Assembly (NCBI GenBank): GCA_964030475.1
Contig: CAXIPT010000001.1
Location: 11,747,823-11,811,822 of the forward strand
Direction of reading: 5' to 3'
Origin: Tethya wilhelma
Taxonomy: Eukaryota > Porifera > Demospongiae > Tethyida > Tethyidae
Length of the DNA stretch: 64,000 bases
In this document: in pieces, positions 52,690 to 63,166 of the stretch
How positions within the stretch are numbered: the first letter of the stretch is position 1
Layout of the letters: each line of letters begins with the position of its first letter
Position numbers and translations under genes: made by a program
Notes under the pieces: generated by a model
The model's input: the letters and a program-made list of their open reading frames with translations, nothing else
Database searches by the model: none
Told to the model about the DNA's origin: nothing

Positions 52690-55176
52690 AGAGTTGTGTA
52701 ATGGATAAGAAGCACAAGAATCGAAGGAAGGGGCACGGTCAGAAGAAAAAATGACATTCATAAAAGGTTCCCTGGGAAAAGCCAACACACTCCTGAGACT
52801 GAAAACAACGATTTACCACAGGATCACCCGACCTCTCTCTTTGCATCACTATCTTCACTCCCTCTTCCTGATCATTGGAACTCTGACTCAGACGAGTCCA
52901 GCATCCACCTGTATAAGCTCGAGACAGATGAGAACGATGCATTCCAGATCAAGGTCTCCGTAACCGTCAAGGCTGATCTTACATGGATTACAAAGGCTAG
53001 TGAAAAGGTTCTCCCCAAATCTTGTGCACTCCTCCAAGACACACCTCCCGTTCTACAGTCAGCAGATGAAGTGATGAGACTTGTGAACATAGTAGACAGT
53101 GCTGTTCTCTGCTGTGGCAATCCAGATCAGCAGTTCATCTCTCTGTTGGAGAGAAGAGGTGGTAGTATGCGTGGTGAGAGGGGCTCTGGTGGAGAAATAG
53201 CAACCATTGACGCATCTCCAGTTGTAGACAGCAACGGACACTATCACTCTTCTACTATCAGGAGAGTAGATTGCGACATTCTCTGCAGAAAGAGAACAAG
53301 CAAGTCTCTTCGTTGTAAGTCGTGTCAGAACTTTCAATCAACTCTTCGTGGTACTGTTTCCCGAATGAACCAATCCGATCTTGACAGCCTGACAGCCATG
53401 CCAAATACAGTTCTTTGACCCTACAGAAAAGGACAAACGGTTGATAAAGATGCATTCTTCCCTCAAAAATGCCAAACAGAAAGTCCAGCGATTGGAAGCG
53501 AAAGTGCAAGGCTTATTGGAAACAGATGTCATTTCCCTTCAGCCAGATGATGCTACTGATGTTTCCAGTGTAGTTAGTGATGTCACACCACTAGTAGAGG
53601 AAAGATTTGCTCCAGATTCTCCCCAAAGAGTGTTTTGGGAACAGCAGCTCAAGTACAATTCCCTCAAAACCAAGACACAAATGAGATAGCATCCTTTGAT
53701 GATCAGATTTGCTATGAATCTCAGGTACGTGTCATCAGCTGCCTACCGAGCTGTTCGTGACAGTGGTCTCATTGCCTTGCCTTCTCAACGAACTCTCGTT
53801 GACTACAGGCATTGGACAGATCCACACAGTGGTGTACAATACGAGTTCATCGAACGTCTCAAGTCTGCACTTGACAGTGGGCTTCCCTCAAAACCACACA
53901 AGATTGCCTTGTCAATGGATGAGATGAAAATCAAAAGTGGTGTTGTCTATGACAAGTACAGTGGTACCCTCAATGGTTTTGTTGACTTGGGGCAAGTGAA
54001 CGATGACATCACATGTGCTTTGAGTGGTGAATCAACCGAGAAGAAGCTAGCTGATCATGCCTTTGTTTTCATGGCGAGAGCAATCTTCAAACCCAGCCTT
54101 TCTTTTCCAATAGCTCATTTCTTCAGCACATCTCTTTCAGGTTTATTCAAAATTATATATAGACAATGAGAGATGCATGTGTGATTCCCAAATTTTTGTA
54201 GCTGAGAAGATCTTCCCTTTGGTGTAGGATGTCGTTGAGAGTGGAGCTGTATGATATTCATGTCACTTCTTTCACAAGTGACGGGGCACGTCAAAACTGG
54301 CGTTTCTACAACATGTGCCAAACTGCACTAGCGGAGAAGGGTGTCTGCTACAAGACTCCCAGTTGTTACCGAGAAGGTGAAGATGTCTACTTCATGTGCG
54401 ATGCTCCCCACCTCTTAAAAACGGCCAGGAACTGTTTTAGTAATTCATTCAGCCACTCCAAGAGCCGCAAAATGCAGGTAATTAAAATTCAGTTGGTGAG
54501 ATCAGTATGTTACATTGTAAGTGCTAGACATGCATCAGTGATAATTATTTTACTAACCATGCACTTGATGTGGTGTAAAAATATTAATACTATAGAGAAA
54601 TGGACAGACAATAAGTTGGAAGTCAATCGAATCTCTCTACTTGACTGAAACATCCACCACTGCAATGGGAACTCGTCTTTGTCATCGACTCACACGGGAT
54701 CACATATGGTTGACATCGTTTACTCGTATGAGAGTATACCTTGTAGCTCAAGTAAGAATACATACTTGCACATAATGATTTCATACTTATTTTGTCAATA
54801 TAGGTAATGAGTGAGAGTGTGGCTTGCTGTTTGAAATACTTTGATAATGAGCAAACACAGGAGACCCGATTGTTCATTCGGATGATCGATCAGTTTTTTG
54901 ACTGCCTGAATGTCAAAGGTCCTAACATTGGTAAATGGAAAAGAAAAGCATACAGAGAGCCATACAGACATGCCAAAGATGAACGCTTGAAGGTATGCAA
55001 CACTATTATTATTATTATTATTCTTTTGTCTATTCATGACTCATGACTTTTCAGTGGCTTGTTGACGTGTTTTGGATGACTGGGAGAAAGAAGTTGGCAG
55101 AATTCCAGAGCTGAAAAGAGTGAGCAGAGAAGATTGTGTTTGAGTGTTCAAACACTTGAAGGGATTCGGATTTCAG
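52690..55176 (+). pseudogene. P-element/THAP9-like transposase, five-exon relic
   Basis: Exon 1 runs about 52690-54140, with a frameshift near 53405 in KEKDKRL-type context. It carries LRCKSCQNFQST, YRAVRDSGLIALPSQRTLVD, the DEMKIKSGVVYDKYSGTLNG block and FVDLGQV. Exon 2 (54202-54477) has an amber codon (TAG near 54226) at a usual Trp, a frameshift near 54242, then TSDGARQNWRFY and APHLLKTARNCFSNSFSHSK. Exon 3 is 54596-54751, exon 4 (54804-54992) includes MIDQFFDCLNVKGPNIGKWK, and exon 5 is 55055-55176. All boundaries are GT/AG and keep the frame except at the damage. The P family cuts DNA with GTP as a cofactor. It is decayed, so active or domesticated use is unlikely. Confidence 0.8.
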
Positions 55177-55305
55177 GTTAGTCAAATGCATGTGAATACA
55201 GTCTAATAGTTATAAAGTGACCCTGCATGGTGTTGTCTTTATTGATACAGTTAGATCATTTGTTGAGCTAACTCCCAAATTGCTCGCCCTTCCCGGAGTA
55301 GAGTA

Positions 55306-55682
55306 CCGTAGAGTCGGGTTATTAGGCGCACTTCGTTATTAGGCGCACATTCGCTATTAGGCGCATGCTGTCTTCTTACACTTACCTTTGATAACAGGCG
55401 CAAAGTTTATAAACTGGATGTTCACGTAGTTTTCTAAGCCTGACAGTCATGAACAATGCTTTCTTTCACTACTTGGCCTTCCATTTCACTTAGAAAAGGC
55501 AGCTTCTCGCCGCTTTTAGAGCTCTAGCACCGCTAGCGCAATCGATTTCTGCTTGATGACGTCATCCATTTGGAGGCGTGGTCATACGTTAGCCCTCATT
55601 ATTAGGCGCACCTCGTTATTTAGCGCATACTTTTTCACTAATATCCCAATAAGCGCATGCGCTTAATAACCCGACTCTACGG
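55306..55682. mobile_element. 377-bp MITE, CCGTAGAGTCGGGTTATTA ends, TA duplication
   Basis: Inverted ends CCGTAGAGTCGGGTTATTA and TAATAACCCGACTCTACGG. TA on both sides (55304-55305 and 55683-55684). Within the left half the sequence TTATTAGGCGCA recurs as a short repeat. Shares the CCGTA start and TA duplication with the MITEs at 2035 and 9008. Confidence 0.95.
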
Positions 55683-55873
55683 TACATCTTGAGTGAAGTC
55701 TGCTCGCAACAGAGTTCAAAATAATTATTTTAGAGTGTGTGGTCAAATGGCAGTACAAATGCCATTTTGTGTGGTCATTCTCTCAAAGTGTACTGCCATT
55801 GAAAATACGATTTATTAGTCATTTTTTTACAGAGAAACAGTGTAAAGATACATATAGTTACCATATACAATAA

Positions 55874-57106
55874 TTAGTCAGTGTCTGAATCATCTGATGC
55901 CATCCACTTATCCCATCTATCTAGAATGTTATGACTTTCCAGGTCAGAATTGCCACTATCCTCTTCTCTGGTAGTAGTAATATCTGATGATGATGCAGCA
56001 CTGCTAGTAGTAGTTACACTAGAACTGCTACTGTACTGACGTTGAGCATACTTCTTTCTTGGTCTCTGCTGAGGTCTCCTTATTTTGGAGTCCCACCACT
56101 TGTCAATGCTTGGGTCAGGATTAAAATCTTTGAGGGCAGTTTTGTCTGCATTCACTACTAACAGATCGTCCAAAGATTCATTCGAGAGTCTAGCTCGTTT
56201 CTCTACTTTGATGACATTGACTGTGGAGAAAACCCTCTCTAGTTTACCATTAGAGGCTGGAAGGGAAAACAAGATTTGTGCAAGGAGTAATGCATTCACC
56301 CACTCTGTCGAATTAAATGCATGAAAGAGCCGCCACCATACTGTTTTGTAGTCCATTGTAGACAGAGAAAAGTATTGACAAGCATACTGCATAATCTCAG
56401 CAAATTCAGATTTAATGTCTGCTACGTTGGCACCAGCTTCTTCCAGTGGTACTGTGAATTGTACTGCCAATCTCTCCACAGCTTGAAGGTCATCTTTTTC
56501 TTCTACTGCTTTCTCCCAGCCATGTGTGCTTAGAGTGAAAATTATGTCTCTCATTAGTTGAAAATCTGACCAAGAAAGTCGCGATTTTATACACTCAGTA
56601 ACACGTGAACAATACTCTGCATAATGAGCTTTATAGAAAGTGTCAGCAGCATCAAATCGTTTGAGCTCTTGACCTTGGTATACTTTAACACCATCTTCTT
56701 CAATAATCTTGTTCACGGTTGTTGAGTACATATTCCACTCTTCCAATGGTTTTTGACTTAGTTTATCAGTTTCAGTGACTGTTTTCAAAAGGCAGGTAAG
56801 TGCACCTAAAATATCAATTTCATCATTTTGCATTGACTTTGAAAAAACTGCACATGGACTCAGGAGATCCGTAAAAACAGCACAGCCCAGTACATATTTG
56901 GCATTTGTCCACTTGTTGTAATAACCAAGAAGCTTGGAACGATCTGTACCCCTTGCTTCTTCTGACATTGCTGCTATATGACTTGTGTACGCCCCATATT
57001 TAGAAAGAATTCTTTTCATAGCATTAAGTTTGTGAGAAATCCATCGAGACCCACTTGCTCGGACAGGCTTGATGCCTGCATCATCAAAGGTAAGACAGTC
57101 TTTCAA
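55874..57106 (-). pseudogene. ZNF862-like hAT transposase, C-terminal fragment
   Basis: From the upper end: SGSRWISHKLNAMKRILSKY, LGYYNKWTNAKYVLGCAVFT, then near the lower end SLPASNGKLERVFSTVNVIK with RLSNESLDDLLVVNAD (hAT dimerisation domain) and a Ser-rich, acidic tail. About 410 codons stay open. It begins at the single N at 57107, so the N-terminal half is cut off there. It is the same broad family as the N-terminal fragment at 51.6-52.1 kb but lies in the other orientation. The frame is open, so an intact gene in the genome may exist elsewhere. Confidence 0.8.
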
Positions 57107-57107
57107 N

Positions 57108-59490
57108 GCATCAGCTGAGTGGAAGGTCTGACAGTGAGAAGAGAATGTGAACTCGCAGTTGTTGTGGAAGGCCTCAAGTAGTCGATTAGGAACCATGGAA
57201 TGAGGAGATTTCGTATGAGGTTCACCTTGGCCAAGGGTGGATATAGGGGTATGAATAGCAGTAGAGTGAGTGTTATGCAAGGGGATTCCTGATGTCTTTC
57301 TTCCTCGACCAGATGGAAGTCTTCTCATAGACGGTGTTGTTATGTTGGGCTCTTGGTTTGTAGCATTGTACCACAATAAGAAAGGAAGGAGGTCATTATT
57401 CCTCTCTGCTGTGTGGGCAGATGAAATTTTGAAGACTGCCACTGCAAGCAATTATTGTCACAGGAGTATTGACCACCATCACCAGCATATACGAAATGCA
57501 GAACATTTGATGACCTTGAAGAAACCATCATCGACTTACTGTTTTCAGGTGCTGGTACAATATCATTTTCTGCATTCAAATACTCTTCTGCCTTCTTCCA
57601 AATATTAACAGTTTCAAATGCTAAAGACTGAATGCCGGATTCCTCTGCTGAAATAGTCATGGAAAGCTGTCCAACAGCACATGCAGTCTGCAGATCAGAA
57701 TGTGTTGCCGCAAGTTGGCCACTGGTAACTAGTGTGGGGGCAGCATGAATAATTCTTGAAGTAGATTGTTGATTGGAATCTATTGAGACTGATTGTTTGG
57801 ATGTCACTTACACAGCTGCTGTGCAAGTGACATCTGCAGCAGAATCAAAAGATTTTACATGCAGTGGCGTAGCCAGGGGGTGGTGCATTTGCACCCTCTT
57901 TTATTGTCTCGCGAAATTTACGCGTAGGTTATAAAATGCGCTATTTTTTAGCTTGTAATAATTTTTTGTGCACTTACTTAGTAGCAACACGTAAAGTCAT
58001 CTTTGGCCAGAATTCAATCCAGAACAACTATTAGAAGCTTTCTTTTTGCTGCTACAAGGCTTTAGAGAGTGTTCGAGCGCATGCTACTGCTCAATTTAAT
58101 GAATGGGAGGGGCTAAAATTAGCTAATTAAGTGGGTGTGGTTTCCGAGCGTGCAAAATTTCCGCCACGCTTTGCGCGCACCATTTTTATTGCTCCCCCTT
58201 TTCTAAAATCCTGGCTACGCCCCTGACATGTGCTTTTTTTTCTGTTTAGGTGTCATTTGAACCCATTTACGTGGGTCTATCTGAAGATGTTGATACGGCT
58301 TACATAGTCTAAAGCACCCTCGTCCTGATAAGGCCCGAATGGTCTCATTTCGTTGTGCACTAACTATTAGTTTGGCTTCACTATTGAATTTAGGCCACTG
58401 TGTTTCTTTAAAATTGACCTTCCTCTTAACAACAGCATTGATGTTCTTGCAACTGTTAGTGGTAAAAATTGCAGGCGGATTACTGAGCCCAGCAGCAATT
58501 TGGACATCTGCATACAACTTCACAAAGTAATCAAAACATGACAGTTAAATATCACGAAGGTATGGACTCTCGCAGGTTCCAAGCCTCTCTGCATGTCTGA
58601 TTCATCTTCAGAATCTACTAGACCCTCTTCGTATGTGTTCCCGCTTCTTTTCCCAAAAACATTGGCGATAAATTCATCTGCAACACCACTTGGAATACCT
58701 CTATCCTTCTCAGATATGTTTCACTTCAAATGGATGAAGCATTGTAATTGTTTCGCACCTGGGAAGTTGTGTGCAAAAGCATCGATAAGAGCCTGGTCAC
58801 CATCAGTCCCAAACACGCATACATTTCTCAGTTTATTGCTGTGACCAACTAGCGTCCTAGTAAAGTAGTTAAATGTCAAAAAATTCTTTCGCTGGTGAAC
58901 AAGAATTGGTCAGATGCTTTCCTGATGTAACATCTTCTAGCAGGAGATGCTGGTAACTTGTAGGTGCATGTTACATAGAATTCTCCCAAATTATAGGTAG
59001 TATCTGCTGAAAGAACAGAGTACTCTCTTAGATCTGTGACAAAACGTTCCAAGTCTGAAAGCTGCCAGTCGGTATACAGAACACACTGAGGCTCTGGAGC
59101 ATCATCCTTGCCTTACACTGAAGCATAATACATTGTTGTCTCTTTGCTTTCCACTCTGCCGGTAGTTTTTAAACTACTGTATGTTACGAGGCAAAACATT
59201 GAAACTCTTTACTTCAAGTTCTCCTCCATGTTCCTGTGTTGCTATCTGTAAAGCTAATTTTGGGGTATGCAATTTCTTTGTGGCGAATCTTGGCAGAGTC
59301 AGCAGTACGAAAATATGGCCTTGATCTCTTCGAGTTTCCATGAGGTTTAGGTTTTACATCAATTTGAGGTCCATCAAACCAATATTGAACCAATGCATAG
59401 TTAGGGGGAAATAATTCAGAAAGATATATGAACCCATACCTACATATATACAACATTCCTGGACCATTATACATACATACATACACATAA
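57108..59490 (-). pseudogene. MULE-like transposase relic with SWIM-type end
   Basis: Reading downward: YWFDGPQIDVKPKPHGNSKR (59210-59400), then DTTYNLGEFYVTCTYK (first catalytic Asp region), VFGTDGDQALIDAFAHNFPG (second), NNPPAIFTTNSCKNINAVVK-like block at 58215-58523, YSCDNNCLQWQSSKI with a damaged Cys/His pattern of a SWIM zinc finger (about 57450), and a RRLPSGRGRKT end. MULE transposases are cut-and-paste. A MITE (57862-58225) splits it, several frames are broken, and it is cut at the single N at 57107. It shares its N-terminal block with the two-exon gene at 1.5-3.65 kb. Confidence 0.75.
57862..58225. mobile_element. 364-bp MITE, CAGTGGCGTAGCCAGG ends, 5-bp duplication
   Basis: Ends CAGTGGCGTAGCCAGG and CCTGGCTACGCCCCTG; ACATG on both sides (57857-57861 and 58226-58230). 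Related in its ends and 5-bp duplication to the MITE at 50012. Confidence 0.9.
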
Positions 59491-59968
59491 ACTAAACATT
59501 GTATACATAATTATATAGTAGGTATTCTTTGAGGGGAAAACGTATTAATGGAATACCAAAAAGTATATAGCTAGATGATGTCATACACTAAATACATGGG
59601 TACACAAGCGCTGCTTATCCAAACACAAAGTTACGGTTAGACAACCCTCAATTTCTATGCCCTCTTTGAGCTTAAATAAGCTTTGCCCGGTAAATAAAGA
59701 TTGTTATTTTAAGCTAAAGATCAAGTATTGAGCAATAGCAGCACCTAGTTTGAGTAGCTCATGAAAAAAAAAATGTTTCTTAACCACAAAATCCACCTTG
59801 CATATACATGCAACACACACAGTCATCCATGGATACATGCACATTATGTAAATACATAGAATATTATTTGTGCTCAAAATCTCACATAATACCTCATATA
59901 TCAACAATTAGACGATGGCATTTATCATAAGAATTGTGTATGTAGTACCGACGAGTAAGGACATAATA
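59491..59968. other. Spacer up to a single N
   Basis: AT-rich; a 67-codon minus-strand frame has no recognised motif. Ends at the N at 59969. Confidence 0.35.
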
Positions 59969-59969
59969 N

Positions 59970-60080
59970 CACACACAAAAGTGTGCGTTATTTGGAATTA
60001 AATGCACTGAAGTTGTCTGGAACTATTTTGCGATACCTGGTTGCTCTTCTTAAGAGATGAATCAGGACTTTGATTATATA
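59970..60080. repeat. Hairpin repeat start plus dimer linker, inverted (copy 7)
   Basis: CACACACAAAAGTGTGCGTT and TTATTTGGAAT are the inverted 5' end; GATACCTGGTTGCTCTTCTT is the inverted linker. It starts straight after the single N. Confidence 0.75.
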
Positions 60081-60208
60081 GAAAGGCAAGTAAATCTTAT
60101 GATACAGCTCCTGCTTCCAAATGACTGAGATGTGTGTTTCAGTTCAGTATGATCAAGCACGCTACACAACTGACTTGCCAGTTCCGCGGCAGCAGCCTGC
60201 CGCTGGCT

Positions 60209-60565
60209 CAGTGAGTCTGGCTTGCCAGACTACTAACTACACAAATGTATTATAAATTTGTAGAATTATGGAAAAATGAGAACAAACAAGTAAAAAAAAA
60301 ACATTAGAAATGTAATGAGACACAGGAATGGCTAAATCGTAAAAAGAACGCAAACAAGATGGAATGGCTGTTGGAGGTGTAAGGAATTCTTCCTGTGGGC
60401 AAAATGAGAGTCTCAGAATCAATAAGGAGATTGTTAAATGCAGCCCATACAGGAAGAATTCTGAACACACTATAACAGCCATTCCATCTTGTTTGCATTC
60501 TTTTTAAGATTTAGCCATTCCTGTGTCTCATTACATTTCTAATGTTTTTTTTTACTTGTATATCT
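60209..60565. repeat. Foldback MITE copy (complete arms)
   Basis: GAGTCTGGCTTGCCAGACTA at the left, then arms AACATTAGAAATGTAATGAG... and ...CTCATTACATTTCTAATGTT around a spacer with AATAAGGAGATTGTTAAATG. The family shows long near-perfect arms and no coding content. Confidence 0.9.
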
Positions 60566-61617
60566 ATCTAATTACACACACAGGAAGTAAACTAAACCAC
60601 AACATTACATCAAGTCACCATTCGGTCAACGGTCAAGATTTAATTAAGCTACAGTTAATGATTAAAATAGAAATTTTGGACACACAAGATCTTGACTGTA
60701 GTTGTGGGTGGAAGTACTAAGACTTAGTGACTAGCCTCCTCTGAGGTCCAGATTGCTTTACCATAGGATCCACATGAGTGTAGGCATTCAAGGGGTTATC
60801 ATCAAGTTCCATAATCCTTAGTCCAGTCCATTTCCACTTCTGTCTGGAAACACTCTTCACATGTCACAAATGGGTAAGCCAATTTAGTCTCCCTAATGGC
60901 ACTAAATTTTTTGTGCTCTTCTAGCTAGTTGTTTGGTTATCTGGCAGAAGCTTAAAGTGTAGCTGTTCAAAAAGTTACCAAAATCACAGGCGTTAAATGC
61001 AGAATGTTAGTCATTGAAAATTTTAACTATTTTTGCACAGAATAGGAGTTAAGTTTGCTCATGTAAGCTATTCAAGCTCCCCATAACGCTACTGATATAT
61101 CTATGCCATAATGGCTACATAATTATAATACTATATCGTAGATAATATTTGCATAATAATAATATGGATGGCATATAAAGAGTCCGAAATAACATGCGGT
61201 CAACGGTCATTTATTGTGCAAGTAATCAAATTGTCCACTCAAAACAGATGATGCCCAGTCAGCTTGACCAGACAAAACTGGTTATCACTAAAATTAACAT
61301 TGTGGTTCTTGCCTTGTAATAGCCACTTGTTTTAAGTAGCATCAGGCCTATCCCTTATGTCTCAATGTAAATATAGGTTGTACCATGACTATGAGATGGT
61401 ATAACTGATTTGTACTACTAAAAAGAGCCTTAAGGAAACTATTACCTTGTACCATGAAGAGGGACTTCAACTTGCTTGCAGTATTACTTGCCAAAAAACA
61501 AACAATCCCAGGCTCTATGGCAGACAATCTCAGCTTTACGGCCTCAGAATGCCCGCAAAAGGCATCCTTTATAAAGCTCTGTAAGCCAGTTTAGCTCAAA
61601 AGTTGTCCGTTGCAAAG
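60566..61617. other. Spacer without a recognised gene
   Basis: About 1 kb. A minus-strand stretch of about 55 codons near 61400-61570 is open but unassigned. Nothing else is seen. Confidence 0.35.
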
Positions 61618-62985
61618 ATGGCTGAGCTTCCTGAAGATCTGCTGACAGTGTGCACCCAAGATTTGCTTAAACAAGACCAAGATTGGGACTTTAAAGATGA
61701 ACTTGATAAGATTCTCTCTTAGGTTTCTTCCAATGATAGTATGGATTATAATTCCTGCTCTATTGCTCAATCTGGTGCACCACAGACTACTGAGACCAAG
61801 TTTGCTACAATAACTACTACTGTAGACATAGAGAAATCCGAAAAATCTCAAATTCCAGCAAACACACAAAAAAATACTTCTTTTTGCTTGAATGTATGGA
61901 AAGCATGGAGTGCACATAGGAGGAAAATTGACCCATACAATTCCCCAGCTCACATCTTGGTCTTTGCTACTAACAAGCCTGAGTTTTTTAGGTTGCTATG
62001 CCATTTTGTGCTTGAGGCACGGTGACAGGACAGAAAAGAATATTACAATATCCAGTGGCATACAAAGATATGAGTTCCTGACTTGCATATTTTCAAGGTT
62101 CTCCTTTTTGCTCGCTTCCAAAATACCCTTGATGGAGAGATGAAACGTCGCAAAGCTAGTGCTGAAAAAACTGCTCCTAAACAGGCAAAACCGATTACGA
62201 TTGAAGGTGAAGAAAAAATGTGGAGTAAAGGGGTTCTTGGAGATGAAAATCCAAAGCAGTTAGTTGAAACAATCCTGTAAATGTGTGGGCTGTATTTTGC
62301 TATGAGGAGTAAATCTGAACACCGCAACCTCAAAGACAGTGACCTTAAAATTGTGGAGCGGCCAGGTGAGACACCATTATTATGTTCTCTACACTGAAAG
62401 TACATCCAAACAACTCAGGGAGACTAAAGCAAAGGAAGCTAAAACCGAAGCAGGTGAAACATTTTGCGAATGTAACCAATCCATGACGTTGTTTCATCAA
62501 ATACCTAAAGAAGTACCGAGAGCATCAACCATCTAGAAGCAACATGAGCCACAATGCTTTCTACCTCACACTCATACCATCACCCATCGGAAATGTGTGG
62601 TACAAGACAATTTCAATGGGAGCCAACACCATCCGCTCAACTGTGAACCGTTTGTGTGCAAAAAGTGGCGTGCAAGGCCACTCGACTTTACCACAATGGA
62701 GTAGATGAACAGCTTATAATGGACGTTACAGGGCATAGAAGCCTTGATTGTGTCAGGACATATAAACATACTAGTGATGAACTACAAAAAGATGTTTTTG
62801 AATGGGAAAAAGCAAAAGCTAGATGATCAAAAATGTGTTTCTCCTCACAATGCCCAAGCAGAATTAAGTGATTACTATCAGCAAGGCCGAGATACAGCAG
62901 TCACAATGGACAAAATGAAAGAGAATCACAAACCTCTTCTCTACTTTTCTGGCTGCAGTGGTATTACCATTAACTATAAATGATT
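61618..62985 (+). pseudogene. Crypton-like tyrosine recombinase 2
   Basis: ATG at 61618 (MAELPEDLLTVCTQDLLKQD), an early stop, then KAWSAHRRKIDPY and a HFVLEAR end of the N-terminal domain, MCGLYFAMRSKSEHRNLKDS (first catalytic Arg, about 62281-62340), a degraded centre, and KATRLYHNGVDEQLIMDVTGH and VRTYKHT (catalytic Tyr, about 62750-62770). The H-x-x-R part is frameshifted. Its layout matches the Crypton-like gene at 13.7-15.6 kb. Stops and shifts in many places show it is a fossil. Confidence 0.75.
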
Positions 62986-63078
62986 GGAACACGAGAGAAG
63001 TATTACAATTCAACTGGACTAATTTTGGCTACACTTTCCTGTTTTTCTGAAGGATATAAAATTATGTTAATCACTGTA

Positions 63079-63166
63079 TAGTTGCTACACAAAACCTCAA
63101 AGCATGCATGTACAGAATAAGTTGTAGTTGCTAAACAAAACCTCAAAGCATGCACTGAATAAGTTA
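63079..63166. repeat. 46-bp tandem duplication
   Basis: TAGTTGCTACACAAAACCTC and TAGTTGCTAAACAAAACCTC start two adjacent units that both end in AGAATAAGTT-like sequence. The second is four bases shorter. Confidence 0.8.
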
